Notes: generated by a model from the sequence alone, not told the origin. A DNA stretch of 64,000 bases from Setomelanomma holmii (GCA_010015745.1 ML978258.1:45505-109504); one strand, 5' to 3'; counted from the first letter of the stretch, positions 34,207 through 43,993 are shown. Made by a program: numbers and translations.

Positions 34207-35520
34207 GCAGCCCTGGTTTAAGCTTGTTCAATCAATAAAGGCAAAGTATAGTATTGTAGATGAGGATACCTGGAACTTTAAAAAGTCAGGCTTTCTAATA
34301 GACAAGATCACGTCTTAGCTTGTAGTAACAGGCTTAGAGAAAACTAGGAAAGCGAAGAAATTACAGCCTGGTGATCGCAAGTAGGTTACTCTTGTACAAG
34401 GCGTTAGAGCAACAGGGAAGCGTATCCCACCCTTTATAATCTTTGCAGGCAAGGTTCTCATCTCTACCTAGTTTGAGCTAGGTATACCACGCGACTGGGT
34501 TATCCAAGTCAGCCCAAATGGCTGGACAAGCAATGATCTAGCGCTTGCCTAGCTTAAACACTTCAATACGCATGCGAAGCCTGTAGGAGCGTATAGATTG
34601 CGTATTATTGACGGCCACGAGAGCCACCGCTCGCTCAATTTCCAGGAGTACTGCAAGGAGAACAAGATTATCACTCTCTGTATGGCGTCTCACTTATCGC
34701 ACTTACTGCAACCTCTTGACGTTGCTTGCTTCTTGCTGTTGAAGCGCAGTTATAGCGACAGCATATCAGCCTTAGCGCGCAACCACATCCACCATATCAG
34801 CAAAGAAACCTTTCTACCAACCTTCAAAGCTGCCTACGAGCTGACGTTTACTGAGGAGAACGCTCCCGCAGGATTAGAGGCGCTGGACTAGTCCTATTCA
34901 ACCTAGAAGCGGTCCTATCTAAGCTTGACGTGAGTTTGTGCACGCCAACTCTGCTATAACAGGACGACGTTGCTTAGGAGGCAAAAACACTGCGCAATGC
35001 CTACAAAGTAGAGGTGCAATTAACGCTTATTTAACAGAGAATGCAAAGGCGCTTAGGTTCCTCTGCAAGTTCTTTAGATAAACAAGTCAGGCAGCTAAGC
35101 AAAGGCGCTTAACAGATAGCATATAATATAGTGTTGCTAGAGGAGGAACAGGCGCGCATGCGAAGCGCTATTGAAGAGCTCACAAAGCGCAAAGGCTGTA
35201 AGCGGCGGTACGTACAGGTAGAGGAGACTCTAACAGTTGGTGAGGTATCTGACTTAATTGCTGCAAAGGCGGGTGGTAGTTGTGAGGAGTGCAAGACGCC
35301 TGCGAGGAGGGTGCGCACTAAGAGGCGCTGTGGCCGTTGCGGCGAGACTGGGCACAACTCCCGCACCTGTACAGTAGAAATAGAAGATGTAGATGATAGT
35401 GAAAATTCTGAAGTATGATCTACTGTAGCGTACAGTATAAAATACTGTTGTGGCGTTGCGCAGTGTCGCCGGGCAGGCGTGTTGGTGCGGTGGAGCTGAC
35501 GACTCGCATGGGAAACACGT
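34207..35520 (+). mobile_element. E6: 5'-truncated pogo-like element with a different terminal repeat
   Basis: It begins mid-transposase (WFKLVQSIKAKYSIVDEDTW) at the junction with E4. It carries the second and third catalytic blocks intact (LRIIDGHESH and SHLLQPLDV, 34598-34735). It ends with a zinc knuckle CGRCGETGHNSRTC near 35330 and a right end whose inverse reads ACGTGTTTCCCATGCGAGTC, followed by TA at 35521-35522. Stops are fewer than in E2-E4. No matching left end exists, so it is a fragment of another subfamily. Confidence 0.8.
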
Positions 35521-35545
35521 TATACTAAATAATTACCTTCTTCTT

Positions 35546-35823
35546 AGTTAGACAGAGGTTCTTTGAATCAGACGCACAATTGCGTTAAAACTACTTTCTA
35601 GCGTATTAGTTACTTAGCGTCTGTTAAGAAACGTTATAGATCTTAGCTACGCGTTGTTAAGAGAGATTTGTGTCTTGTTTAATAGCTAGAAGCGCAAGCT
35701 GTAATTGAGTCTTCTTTAAAGCTAGTAGCTCGTTGTGTTGTAGAGTTATTACGTCTCTACTATATAGAATAGTAGAAAATAGTAGAGTCTTAGTAGAGTA
35801 ACTAACTCGCTTATTAAGTACGT
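35546..35823 (-). mobile_element. E7a: pogo-like 5'-end fragment (about 280 bp)
   Basis: On the minus strand it holds the terminal repeat (ACGTACTTAATAAGCGAGTT) and the first 60 or so transposase codons (LQLALLAIKQDTNLS). It then stops at the position equivalent to residue 80 or so of E5. Confidence 0.75.
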
Positions 35824-35825
35824 TA

Positions 35826-36125
35826 CTTCTGTTAGACAAAGATTTAATAAGTTAAGCGCGCAATTACGTTGAAACTACTTTCTAGCGCGTCTATTAGTAA
35901 GCGTTCTTTAGTTAAAGTTAAAGATCTTAGCAGCGCGTTATTTAAAGAGACTTACGTCTTAATTAAGAGCGTGAAGCGCAAGCTGTAATTAACCTTCTTT
36001 TGAAGCTAGTAGCTAGTTAGGTAGTAGAGATATTTGCGTTTCTACTATGTAAGATAGTATATTTTAGTAGAAGCTTAGTAAAGTAAGTAACTCGTCTGTG
36101 TAGGTAACTTACCCATAGAGTACGT
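35826..36125 (-). mobile_element. E7b: second, directly repeated pogo-like 5'-end fragment
   Basis: Homologous to E7a over its whole length and truncated at the same transposase position. It ends at its own terminal repeat (inverse reads ACGTACTCTATGGGTAAGTT). It is more RIP-mutated than E7a. The pair forms a tandem of two about 290-bp units. Confidence 0.72.
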
Positions 36126-36344
36126 TATAGGAAGAGAAAACTCTTATAGCTAAAAAGAGCGTGCGCTTAACTATCTTAAAGAAGTTTACAGCGCGTAGTA
36201 ATATAAAGAAGGCGAAGAAGAGTGTACACGCTAAGAGTAGTAAGCTAACTTAAAGGCGCTGTAGACACTGCAGTAATACTAAGCACAACTCGCGCATATG
36301 TAGATAAGTAGAAGAGATACACTCTAATTAATTTAATCTACTAT

Positions 36345-36610
36345 GCAGCACTATAGAGTACTAATAAGAACTATAGAGTACTAATAAGAACTATAGAGTA
36401 CTAATAAGAACTATAGAGTACTAATAAGAACTATAGAGTACTAANNNNNNNNNNNNNNNNNNNNNNNNNNNNNNNNNNNNNNNNNNNNNNNNNNAACTAT
36501 AGAGTACTAATAAGAACTATAGAGTACTAATAAGAACTATAGAGTACTAATAAGAACTATAGAGTACTAATAAGAACTATAGAGTACTATTAAGAACTAT
36601 AGAGTTACGT
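36345..36610. repeat. 20-bp tandem repeat around the assembly gap
   Basis: The unit CTATAGAGTACTAATAAGAA repeats at least ten times with hardly any variation on both sides of the gap. Single-copy relatives of the unit occur in E5 and E9 just before the right terminal repeat (CAGTACCGTAGAGAACCGTAG in E5), so it was amplified from that site. Confidence 0.9.
36445..36494. other. Assembly gap, 50 N
   Basis: Fifty unknown bases lie inside the 20-bp tandem array. The round number suggests a placeholder rather than the true length. Confidence 0.99.
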
Positions 36611-36734
36611 TTTATACTATACACGAAGGTAGATTTTAGTAGAGACTTAGTAGAGTAGGCTACTTACCTGTGTAGACTACTTACTCGTAGAGTACGTTAT
36701 CTATTACTAAGTACTCTAAACTTATCTACTAGTC

Positions 36735-37376
36735 TAGAAAGAAAGTAAAGAAGAGCGCGCGCGCTAGAGGTAGTAAGCTAACTTAAAGACGCTATAGACG
36801 CTGTAGTAAAGCTAGGCACAACTTGCGCATATATAAATAAGTAGACAAGATACTCTGTAATTAATTTAAGCTACTGTGCAGCACTGTAGAGTACTGTCAA
36901 GAACCGTGGAGTTGCGTTTTGTACTGTGCGAGACGGTAGATTTTTGTTACGAACAGAGAATGACTGGCAAGGGATGCACGACGCCAACACTATGGACTAC
37001 AAGGCACGACCGAGGTCACGTGACCCATCCCGGATGTTTGAGACTTCCTAGGAAGCCCGACCCTCCCGGATGGCTAGGACCTCCCGGACACTACAAGAAC
37101 ACGGAATGTTGTTCTAGTATATAGACAGAGACGATGGCCTCCTACAGACCTTCGTGTTCAACTTCGTATTAGCAACCAATTATTGTTCTCACGAAACCAA
37201 TACTCTTTTCAGACGCGCCCTCGTACTGTTGTAGTATTGAACCCCAACCCTCTATTGTGTCTCTTGCTCTATCCCCGAGAACCAACCGCTAGACCCAACA
37301 CAGATACCCTTCTGTACAGGCCTTCACAATTTTGGTGGGGGCTTGGCAAGGTGGCCAACTCGCTTATCAAGTACGT
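36735..37376 (+). mobile_element. E9: pogo-like 3'-end fragment split by solo LTR 2
   Basis: It holds the transposase C-terminal region, a sequence ending GACGGTAGATTTT, then the LTR, then ATTTTGGTGGGGGCTTGG and the right terminal repeat ending AAGTACGT before TA (37377-37378). Apart from the LTR it resembles the 3' end of E5. Confidence 0.8.
36945..37328 (+). mobile_element. Solo LTR 2 (TG..CA, 384 bp)
   Basis: It starts TGTTACGAACAG and ends GGCCTTCACA. It is flanked by the 5-bp duplication ATTTT (36940-36944 and 37329-37333). Its last 190 bp or so align with solo LTR 1 with few changes, whereas the first half is unrelated. TATA-like GTATATAG precedes the shared part in both. Confidence 0.9.
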
Positions 37377-37577
37377 TATACTACTAACGGATAAGAAACA
37401 ATATCTAGTAACTAGACACAATTGCGAGTAAGAACGTCACGTCGTTAGCTAGCTAACTTTGGATTGATGCTTGATGATGTATGTAGTAGCGAAGAGCAGA
37501 GCTATGATAGCAGTGATGCGGTGCGGAATCGATGTGCATTGTTGTCAACCAGACGACCGAGCGCTCACCGACGCGCC

Positions 37578-38486
37578 TCAAGTGAAAGGCCAGCCCTGCA
37601 GGCCAATACTAAGCAAGGTACTGTTCTCAATTTCCTCCTTCCTTGCTTTGAGCTCATCCACATCCCAGTTAGCCCACAAGTACTTCCCCTTCAGGAACCG
37701 TGCCTCTGGGCTCGCAAGCCATACAATGAAGCTCGCTGGCAAGCTAGCATCGTCGTAGCCACTGAGAAGGCTACTGCCCTCGCCTTTCCATTGGAAATCT
37801 TCACCCTCCTTCTGCGGCTTATAGCCCGCTTCCCTTGACATGTCTGTGTTTACCGCTCCAGGTTGAATGCTGTAGACAGAGAGATCTGGATGTTCGAATT
37901 GAACGCACTGGAAGAAGCGTGCGGTAGCCATCTTTGCAACATTGTAGGCCGAAAACCCTGCAGTGATATCGAGATGCGCAGCAGCAGAGTTCGTTTCGAT
38001 GATGACTGCGTCCTTTGCTGCGTAGCCGAGAAAAGCCTTCGTGACGTTGAAGTTGCCTTGAAGATTGATCAAAATGCCTTCCAGCCAGTGGTCAGGTCTG
38101 AGATCCACGATGTTTCCCTGGGCGCCGATGATAGCTGCGTTGCTGCACAGGACATCGATCTTGCTGTCGCCAGCAATTCTCTCAAACGCAGCCTCGACTT
38201 GACTGTTTTTCGTCACGTCTGTCGCAATGGCGATGATGTCTGTATTGGGATAGTCTGCCTCAAGAGCGGCTTTGGTGTCCAGAAGGGGCTGTTCCCTGCG
38301 ACCAAGAATCGCGATACGAGCTGCACCAGCTGTGGCAAAGTACACCGCAGTCTCTGCCCCAATACCCGTGCCGCCGCCTGTGATGACGATGGTCTTGCCT
38401 TTGGCTGATAATTCGGGCCGAGCAGGATCCAATGACGGGTAAGTAGTTTTGTGAAACTTCTTCGTTGGGGAATTCTGAGCGGCCAT
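37578..38486 (-). CDS. Short-chain dehydrogenase/reductase (SDR)
   Basis: A single exon of 302 aa. The Rossmann motif TGGGTGIG is at residues about 35-42, the structural Asn-Ala-Ala is in VLCSNAAII, the catalytic Ser is in ETNSAAAH, and Tyr-x3-Lys is in AYNVAK. A PG motif (QPGAVNTDM) follows the active site. The start at 38486 (MAAQNSPTKKF) was preferred to a longer upstream frame that lacks family similarity. It is a classical SDR with NAD(P) cofactor and unknown substrate, cytosolic. It starts 403 bp from a divergent transcription factor that could regulate it (inference), and its stop lies only 200 bp from the transposon island. Confidence 0.94.
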   Translation of the reverse strand: MAAQNSPTKKFHKTTYPSLDPARPELSAKGKTIVITGGGTGIGAETAVYFATAGAARIAILGRREQPLLDTKAALEADYPNTDIIAIATDVTKNSQVEAAFERIAGDSKIDVLCSNAAIIGAQGNIVDLRPDHWLEGILINLQGNFNVTKAFLGYAAKDAVIIETNSAAAHLDITAGFSAYNVAKMATARFFQCVQFEHPDLSVYSIQPGAVNTDMSREAGYKPQKEGEDFQWKGEGSSLLSGYDDASLPASFIVWLASPEARFLKGKYLWANWDVDELKARKEEIENSTLLSIGLQGWPFT

Positions 38487-38889
38487 TGTTATGGTAGGTA
38501 ATGAGATGGCTAGGGAGGACTGTACTATGCTGATGTGCCAGACTGCTGTGGTGACTCGATGTATTTTATAGCTAACATTGCGACGTTGGAGCCCGGACGA
38601 AGAGGGAGTGTCCTGGATCCTACATTTTGCACGCCCGCGCGCTGTGCTTGTGATGAACACAAAGATTGTCTGCAGGACGGAACGCTTTGTGGCATTCCCA
38701 TCTCGTTGATGCTGTCGGGTGGAGACTTATGTCATGCACGGTCAATTCGAAGACTACAAAATGTACCGTTCCGATGGCACTAGTACGGAAGTGGAAGTGT
38801 GAAGTTGAGCTGACAAATGCCTCAGTCGCTTCATGCTTATTGAAATGATTTCGACAACGCCGGTCCTTTTCTAATTCGTTACTTTGAAG
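38487..38889. promoter_or_regulatory. Divergent promoter region (SDR / transcription factor)
   Basis: There are 403 bp between starts. Scattered CGG triplets (for example CCCGGACG near 38595 and CGCCGGTCC near 38860) could bind a Zn2Cys6 factor, but no clear inverted CGG pair is visible. Confidence 0.4.
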
Positions 38890-40821
38890 ATGTCCGACAA
38901 ATCTGAGCATATTTTGCGTTGCGTTTTGTGTAGGAAGCCGTTCAACCAGGGTGAGTTGTACCAAAGCTCCAGGCACCACCAGGCCCAGCAACATTTCGTG
39001 CCCGAAGAAGGAGAGGATTTTTTCAAAACTTGCTACCGCAATGCCCTGTATACACTCAGAGAGACTCGACTCCAGCGACTGCTAGGAGAGATTTTTTTAG
39101 AAGATATACAGGCTTTTGCAAGGCTAAGCCGAGCGGGCACGAGTTGTTGCGGCACCCGGTGTCACCTTCGCAACGACCGATCCACAGTTCGAAGGACTTA
39201 CGTTTATTAGAGGCAACATTGAAGAGACATGGCTACTATTGCCGGTCACGAAAAGGGGCCAAGAAGCCGATTCGATTGCGATCTTGCCTTGCGTGCGCTA
39301 GAGCAAAGGCACGATGCAGCAACGAAGTTCCCAGTTGTGCCAGGTGTGTCTTGAAGGGAGCAGAGTGCCGCTACAACCCTACGGTTCCACACGAAAAGCT
39401 TGATCCAGTCGATACCGAATCTCGAAATGCTAGACATCCACCACGCAGGCCATTGCCTAGGTCACCTCCGTTGCAGAACGAGCCATTGATCGGCGAGTGT
39501 ATCTCGGACCCGCTGGACAGTAACATTGCCGCGTCTGAATTCGACTTCTCGGTCATCGCGAACCAAGACTTAATATGGGTGCCAGACAACGCCCAAACAG
39601 AACATCAATTGCCGGCTGAGCGAATGCAGTGCAGGGAGGCAGTGCCTTCTATGAGCTCGTCAGTCAATGTCGAGGCCGTATCGCAGCATACGTTGGGCCA
39701 TTTCCATGGACAATCACCTGTCACGTCCCATGGATCTATTGCTCAAATGCCCTCATACGACCTACGCTCTTTCACGCGGAGACCCGGAATAAAGGGCGGC
39801 GCGCAGATGACAGCAGCTCTGATAGTGCGCATCGTAACTTCGTATCCTGGCATGATGCGCGATCCTGCTTCGCTTCCACCATTTATCCACCAGGCTTCCT
39901 TGTTAGAAGTACCCGGCTGTGGAATGCAGTCGATGGAGTCACTCAATACTTGCGCGAGCCTCATGCAGCTGCTCGGTAGCGGTACACCGGGGAGTAGAAA
40001 GCTCGTATGGAAAAATGTGAGACTTGAGTGTGAGAGGTTCTATACAGATGTAAGCACGCGAATCTATCAAATGACACAAGGCTGCCTTCTCATGATCGTT
40101 AGTGGATGATACTGGACGAGTGGGAATTACTTTCCTCGATGCAGGCTCTTCTGATATACATACTTCTTCGCCTACAAGAAGGAGAGCACACGTTCAATAA
40201 CTTTGACGTCCTGCTCTTGTCTGCTATGTGGGTAAGTCGGCACTTGACGTGTAGAAACAGTGCGACCCCTGAGAATGTCCGCAGGTCATAGCATGCGCCT
40301 TGAATCTCAAGATTGGCAATCTCGAGTGCAGCTCTCCCACCGGCCTCAGCTATGGTACTACTTACGAAGAATGGGTCTTTGAGGAGTCGAGACGAAGGTC
40401 AGCAATCGAGATCTACGTTGCGCTGTCAGAGAACCAAAACTAATTTCGCAGACTTGCCATGACGTTCAGGACTATCGGCATGTTGGTCTCCACCGAACCA
40501 GCTGGCGGATGCACTTTGTTCGACGACTTCCTTCTTGCTCCACTACCAGCACGGAAGCAATTATGGGAAGCTCGCAGCGAGACTCAGTGGATGCTAGAGA
40601 AACATCGAAATCCAAGCAGCGATGGCGTATTTGGCATAAAGATGGATGGTACGATGGTGAGGCTGAATGGTTACTCAAAATCTCAGAGCGACCACGAGCC
40701 ACTCGCCATGCATTCGCAAGCGTCAAGTGACACTGCAAATAGTGTGAATTGGCAGGAGTGGTGCTCGGGAATGGACGGATTAGGTTCTTTGGTTATGCTT
40801 GCTGCGTCTTTGCCTGTCTAG
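38890..40821 (+). CDS. Transcription factor with C2HC zinc finger plus Zn2Cys6 cluster
   Basis: Five exons (38890-38950, 39211-40049, 40103-40231, 40285-40397, 40452-40821), 503 aa. The first intron is long (38951-39210, GTGAGT..TTTATTAG). With this acceptor the finger is perfect: Cys11, Cys14, His27, Cys31 with spacing C-X2-C-X12-H-X3-C. The Zn2Cys6 cluster follows at Cys46-Cys73 (CLAC, then CARC). The C-terminal half contains the WELLSSMQALLIYILLRLQEG helix pair typical of this fungal regulator group. It is nuclear and likely controls a nearby pathway; the divergent SDR is the first candidate. The other introns are 53, 53 and 54 nt with clean phases. An alternative acceptor near 39111 is in frame but would insert 30 residues into the finger. 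Confidence 0.88.
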
Positions 40822-41301
40822 GACTGGAAGGACATGTTTGGACTTCGTCGATGGCTATGCCCATTCGCACATTGAAGAAGCTCTGGGCTCATATGTGAGT
40901 AGTTGAAGGAGTAGAGAGAACGGTAGATTGCAAGGATCCATGGTAAGAAGACGCGAGGAAATCTCAAATGCAACCGAGCACGATCCATTGAGCGTACTGT
41001 TGAAGACTTCCTAGTGCGAGGATAATTGGTAGCAGGGTTGCTCGATACGGTCTTCTGCTCATATCACACCTCATGATGTCCGATGGAGTATGGCTGAATG
41101 CCGCGCGCATGCAGGCTAGGCCGGTAAAAAGCACACAAACTAGTGAAGACCTCCTGGCATCTATGTTTAGCATACAATGGCTTCCTTGATTGCGCGCGCA
41201 CCTTGCGGAGCGCTTGACAATGCAAACTTAAAACGACGCTCTCCCGTCCCGTCGAAGCTGAACATGTGTGGTATCACAGACAACATCTTTCGGAGCCTGC
41301 T
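40822..41301. other. Intergenic, 480 bp, convergent 3' ends
   Basis: Nothing supported. It contains probable 3' UTRs. Confidence 0.45.
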
Positions 41302-42542
41302 TTACTCCAGATCGTCTTTGCATCCCTTCGGTGCGGTCACCGGATTGCATCTAGCCACCTTGGCATCTTCAAATTGAACAGCGTAGTCCCAGCCCCAGCG
41401 TGCGCTCATTCCATAGACAGGGAAGTCTGTGCTGACAATCTGAGCTCCGCTCGCGAATGCCAGGTCTCTCATCTCGGTGGTCCGATTGCGCACTGTGCCA
41501 ATCGGTATATCGCTTCTGGTACGCACAATGTAACCTTTCTTAACCAGGTTCTGAATGACAGCAGATCCGTTATCACGCGGTTCGTTGTACTTGATGATTG
41601 CCGCATCGGGTGAACCTGCCAGGCTGTTGGTGAATACGGTGCGATTCTGCAATGAAGGCGCAGCTGCACGATACAATTCGCGGGGCGAATTAGGATCGTT
41701 TGGCATCGGGTCGTTATCGAAGTAGAACAGGAATCGACCGCGAACATCATCAAGCTTGGGCCATCCACTCTGAAGCAAGGACTGCTCCAAGGTGAGACTT
41801 CCTTTGCGAACGTCATCCGGACGGATAAGCTGTTTTCTAGGAAACACAGAAAGAATCTCAGCATCGACGTTTAGCAGACGTGGTAGCGTCCAATTCGTAG
41901 CTTCGCCAGGACAAACGCCTCCCAATTGACATGCAGGCGCATCAGTCTTGAGTTCCAGATCAATCATAATCGGTACATGATGACGATTGGCATCTGACCA
42001 CGTCTTTAAGTGTGTCAGGCAACCCACGAAAGTATGACAGACAGAGTCTGGATCGAAGTCCGTCACGTGGAACACCTTGATGCCAGGCTTCTTGAGCACC
42101 TCGCCATCATATGGCGTGGTCGCATTAGTCAGGTTCGATAATTTCCAAGCCACTGGAGGATAGTACAGGCCTCCCTTCTCGTCCGAGTGAAGATCCAACT
42201 CGAAAGATCGGACTGATTGATGCTGCAGTTGGGTTGGCAATTCAGCATGGGAGTAGTAGTAGTCCTCCGGTGATGGGACGTATTTCTCGAAGACAGCACG
42301 CTCTGCGCGGGTGATTTCGCGGTGGTAAGAGTTGTGCGTGCCGATAACCTGAATATGATTGAGGCGGATGTCAGACTCGGTTGCTGATGCGGTTTCTGCT
42401 CATGGTCAGAACATGTCAAGACCTGTAAAGCTTGCATGTGATACGTACGGGCGAGAAGCAACAAGCCCGCAGATGTCTAAGCTAGTTAGCGAATTTGGAG
42501 CGACAGCTGTTATGTAGTCATCTATACCAAGTGGCCAAGCAT
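41302..42542 (-). CDS. Secreted Ca2+-dependent phosphoinositide phospholipase C-like protein (PI-PLC-C1 type)
   Basis: Three exons (42542-42528, 42476-42449, 42395-41302) with introns of 51 and 53 nt; 378 aa. Two tiny 5' exons build a signal peptide (MLGHLTSAGLLLLAQTASA). The mature domain opens RLNHIQVIGTHNSYHREI, the N-terminal active-site His motif. It continues with RSFELDLHSDEKGG, VPIMIDLELK, RGRFLFYFDN and a C-terminal STDFPVYGMSARWGW. Those residues match the extracellular PI-PLC/GDPD-like TIM-barrel family. N-glycosylation sequons (NLTNATT, NRTVF) fit secretion. An in-frame Met 36 codons upstream (MGISVQKARMALL) would add a second hydrophobic segment; the shorter start gives the better signal peptide. 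The role may be lipid hydrolysis outside the cell. Confidence 0.87.
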
Positions 42543-43130
42543 ATTGATTTGCTCTCTGAACTTAAATCTTGCCAAATAGATGGTGGTGCTCAATGCCAGG
42601 AGCCCGACCGCAAGAAGCGCCATCCGTGCCTTTTGTACACTGATGCCCATGCTGGTCCACGTGGGCGGCTGCCGTGTGCTACAAGCATGGAGGTTGAAGT
42701 CCTTTCCGCATCACCACTAGTTCACTCGCACATGCGCTCGGTCTAAGGCACGATTGGCTGCAAGTCTATGGCTCCTACAATCAGTCGTTGCGTAGCCTTG
42801 CCAAACGAAGAAGTTGCGTCGCTCAATGATTGTGCCGTGAAGAACTGACTATGGTCGTGCAATACTGCGGATCGCGAAGCTTGGCTACGGTAGTGAAAAG
42901 AACCAGAATACTGGCTGACAATGAACGAAGGTTCGCTTCGGTCGGAGCTCTCAGCTTCAGACGAAAGCGGGATGGCGCTTTCCAGCCTGCTGTTTTCGCT
43001 TTTCTGACGGGGAGCGGCATCTACCGAAACACAAACATTGCCATAATTAATCTGCATTGCTTTACTATTTCGGCTGACATTGACATCAGGAGCAGGAAGC
43101 AGCTGTGCGAATCCTCCTACAGCACCTTCC
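42543..43130. other. Intergenic, 588 bp
   Basis: Promoter of the PI-PLC-like gene and 3' UTR of the next SDR. No gene is supported. Confidence 0.45.
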
Positions 43131-43993
43131 TTACCACGGATATATGCCACCCCTTTTGGTAATGAACTTCCCAGCATCAGCATCGCGCTCTCCATGCACT
43201 ATGTCCAGAATGCCCTGCGCACTGGTCTCGGAGCTCTCGCACCACTGCATCTGTTCTCTCGCCTCGCGGTCGTTCGTCAAATCTGAAACCACATATCCAG
43301 GACAGTAAGCCCAGATCTTGAACCCATCGCCGCGGAGCTGCGCATATTGGTACGTCGTCATCATATTAAGAGCCGCCTTGCTCATGCGGTATGCTGGGCC
43401 TCGGACATCCTTGTAGCTGTATAAGCTGTTGCTGGGGTCTAAGCTCGGGTTCAGTGCCTCGATGCTACCGAGGCCGCTTGTAACGTTGATGACCATCGGG
43501 TTTTTCGAAGTTTTGAGTAGTGGGATTGCCGCTTCAGTCAAGACCATGACGCCATAGACATTGGTCTCAAAGGTGTCGCGCATATCCTTGCGCGAAGCCC
43601 AGAGCTGGGGCGTACCCTGAGGCTTCTCTGGCGGGGGCGTGTTCTCAGGACATATTCCAGCGTTATTCACCAGAACATCGAGGCGGCCGAAATCTTCTTT
43701 GATCTTCTTCACGGCTTCGAGACTGGATTCGTCATCGTTCACGTCCAGTTGAACGTAGCTAAGCGTGCCTTTGGGGTTTTTGGCCTGGATTTCCTTCATC
43801 TTTGCTTCAGCCTTGTTGACACTGCGTGCGCCCATGATTACATGGTTATTCGGAGAATCAGCTACGAGGAAGATGGTGGTGTCCAAACCAATGCCATTGG
43901 TAGCACCTATGCCTGTCAACCTCAACCTGCTCGAGCGAAGAGTTCTAACCTACCAGTAATAAGAATTATTTGCTTTTCAGCTGCGGCAGACAT
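43131..43993 (-). CDS. Short-chain dehydrogenase/reductase (SDR), second copy of the superfamily
   Basis: Two exons (43993-43954 and 43912-43131) flank a 41-nt intron (GTAGGT..GACAG); 273 aa. Exon 1 encodes MSAAAEKQIILITG and the splice creates the cofactor loop TGIGATNGIG. Further marks are LVNNAGI, the Ser in INVTSGLGS, and Tyr-x3-Lys in AYRMSKAALN, followed by CPGYVVSDL. This is a carbonyl-reductase-like classical SDR, probably NADPH-dependent, cytosolic, substrate unknown. The intron is unusually short but the phase and the glycine-rich loop leave little doubt. Confidence 0.92.

Larger units (their letters stand above)
30391..34208 (-). mobile_element. E4: pogo-like element, interrupted by E5 and solo LTR 3, truncated at its right side
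   Basis: The left terminal repeat ACGTACTTAATAAGTAAGTT starts at 30391 after a TA. It is broken at 30424 by E5 and at 32320 by solo LTR 3, then continues from 32886 with CTGGTAAGACCTTAC. The intact version of this terminal repeat can be read at 35823 (inverse) and 37376 (inverse), which is how the pieces were assigned. The transposase reads on the minus strand (zinc-knuckle region near 33000-33060, DDE region near 33600-33900). It is heavily RIP-mutated and ends at a head-to-head junction with E6. Confidence 0.78.
36126..36697 (+). mobile_element. E8: pogo-like 3'-end fragment with expanded 20-bp repeat and sequence gap
   Basis: It starts in the C-terminal part of the transposase (the region of E5 encoding LTAEEGVRLTTLKEFAARS). 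It has the relic zinc knuckle near 36250-36300, a tandem repeat interrupted by 50 unknown bases, and a right terminal repeat ending TACGT before TA (36698-36699). Confidence 0.72.

Noticed and set aside
36345..36610. Regular 20-bp repeats considered as a CRISPR-like array
   Set aside because: The units are head-to-tail with no spacers, the host is a fungus, and the unit derives from a transposon end.
37578..38660. Longer N terminus for the first SDR (start near 38660)
   Set aside because: The extra 58 residues lack family similarity and would run into the divergent promoter; the start at 38486 gives the normal SDR length.
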